Source: Nemertoderma westbladi | Lineage: Eukaryota; Xenacoelomorpha; Nemertodermatida; Nemertodermatidae | NCBI GenBank assembly: GCA_032718475.1 | Contig: JAUCBJ010005826.1 | Coordinates: 1 to 23,032, forward strand | DNA: 23,032 nucleotides | Direction: 5' to 3' | Shown here: piece by piece, positions 22,347 through 23,032 of the stretch | How positions within the stretch are numbered: position 1 is the first letter of the stretch | How the letters are laid out: each line of letters begins with the position of its first letter | Notes under the pieces: model-generated | Told to the model about the DNA's origin: nothing | The model's database searches: none | What the model saw: only the letters and a program-made list of their open reading frames with translations | Position numbers and translations under genes: made by a program

Positions 22347-23032
22347 CATTTAGCTTAGTTTTGTTTAGTTATGCATAGTTACTGTATGTTATGTTTTATC
22401 CGGCAAATTCTGAGAGTAAAATAATAATTATATAATGTAGTTATGCCTACTAATAATCCGAATATTTTTTTATCTGGGGACCATATTTAGCAGTAAATTA
22501 GTACAAAGTTATCAGTTCTTTAGAATTGTCGATTATATAATAATATATAATCTGAAACAAAGAAAATTGATCTATATAATGTCCAGTGCCATTCATATTG
22601 TTTTATGAAATAAATCCATTAATTACTGTGTGATGCTGTGTCTGTCCTTAAAGGTGCGGAAATCCATGTATCCAGAGTCTGCAGGTCTGAGTGTATGACA
22701 GAGCTAGAGGTAAAGGCGATGTCCATACTGCCCTACAGTATGTTACTGTCAGAATGCCAGACACCTGTAAAAACGAGACTACAGTATCTGACTACAGTAT
22801 GTCTTTCAGGCAGTCAGGGAAATCCTGGGGACAAACAAAGCACATATTTTTTCAGTATTACGTGTACTATATCCGAAACTGAAAGTTTTAAAAAATATAC
22901 CTTTTATACTACAGTATAACGATACAGAAACTATTTACTCTACTGCTCTATACTGTATAAAATTTATTCTTAATTAATAATTATTTTTAATCTTTTTTTT
23001 AATATACAAGTTTTAATACAGTATTTAACATT
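22347..23032. other. AT-rich right end of the window, no gene
   Basis: 22638-22919 has an open frame of unremarkable composition and contains several ACAGTA words, including TACAGTATG and CTACAGTATCTGACTACAGTATG. I see no domain, splice structure or RNA. Confidence 0.4.

Noticed and set aside
22638-22919. 93-residue open frame at the right end
   Set aside because: No ATG context, domain or splice evidence; low-information composition with ACAGTA words.

Overview
The window is animal nuclear DNA: AT-rich, gene-sparse and dense in decayed transposons. It carries clear metazoan orthologues (TTI1, ABCB8, DNAJC24, a multi-C2H2 zinc-finger protein), GT-AG introns, AATAAA poly(A) signals and LINE, Pao/BEL-type and MITE remnants. 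Intergenic DNA is visibly enriched in the words ACAGTA/TACTGT, AGGCCTA and ACCGGTA, and there are very long poly-C/poly-G runs. I cannot name the species. A marine invertebrate is likely; the operon-like gene pair would suit a lineage with spliced-leader trans-splicing such as a tunicate, but that is a guess.

Layout. 1-3067: a minus-strand LINE endonuclease fragment running off the left edge, a GC-richer unclassified block with clustered hairpins, two 24-nt poly-C tracts, an alternating 68/66-bp tandem array and a LINE 3' tail. 3068-4099: the last two exons of an unrecognised gene with a GPI-anchor-like C terminus; its intron holds a small MITE-like element. 4100-6118: AT-rich DNA with a Pao/BEL gag-like remnant (minus). 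6119-7731: a 5'-truncated LINE flanked by a 17-bp target-site duplication, carrying a 13-copy 25-bp minisatellite. 7732-10427: mostly featureless, with one 65-bp tandem duplication. 10428-13457: TTI1 as a single open exon (plus). 13458-15509: a LINE 3' fragment, a perfect hairpin and a poly-G tract. 15510-18237: DNAJC24 followed by ABCB8, both minus, both uninterrupted, separated by 34 nt. 18498-18960: another copy of the LINE 3' region. 19130-20518: the zinc-finger gene (minus). 20525-23032: AT-rich DNA with a tRNA-like B box and a palindromic satellite of about 110-bp units.

The most interesting feature is the DNAJC24-ABCB8 pair. A poly(A) hexamer overlaps the last codons of DNAJC24, only 34 nt separate stop from start, and a CTACAG splice-acceptor-like sequence ends 4 nt before the ABCB8 ATG. 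This is the expected shape of a two-gene operon resolved by trans-splicing. DNAJC24/DPH4 is an iron-binding factor for the Fe-S-dependent diphthamide pathway and ABCB8 is linked to mitochondrial iron handling, so the pair also makes functional sense. TTI1 acts separately, in PIKK-kinase assembly. The zinc-finger protein is probably a DNA-binding regulator of unknown targets.
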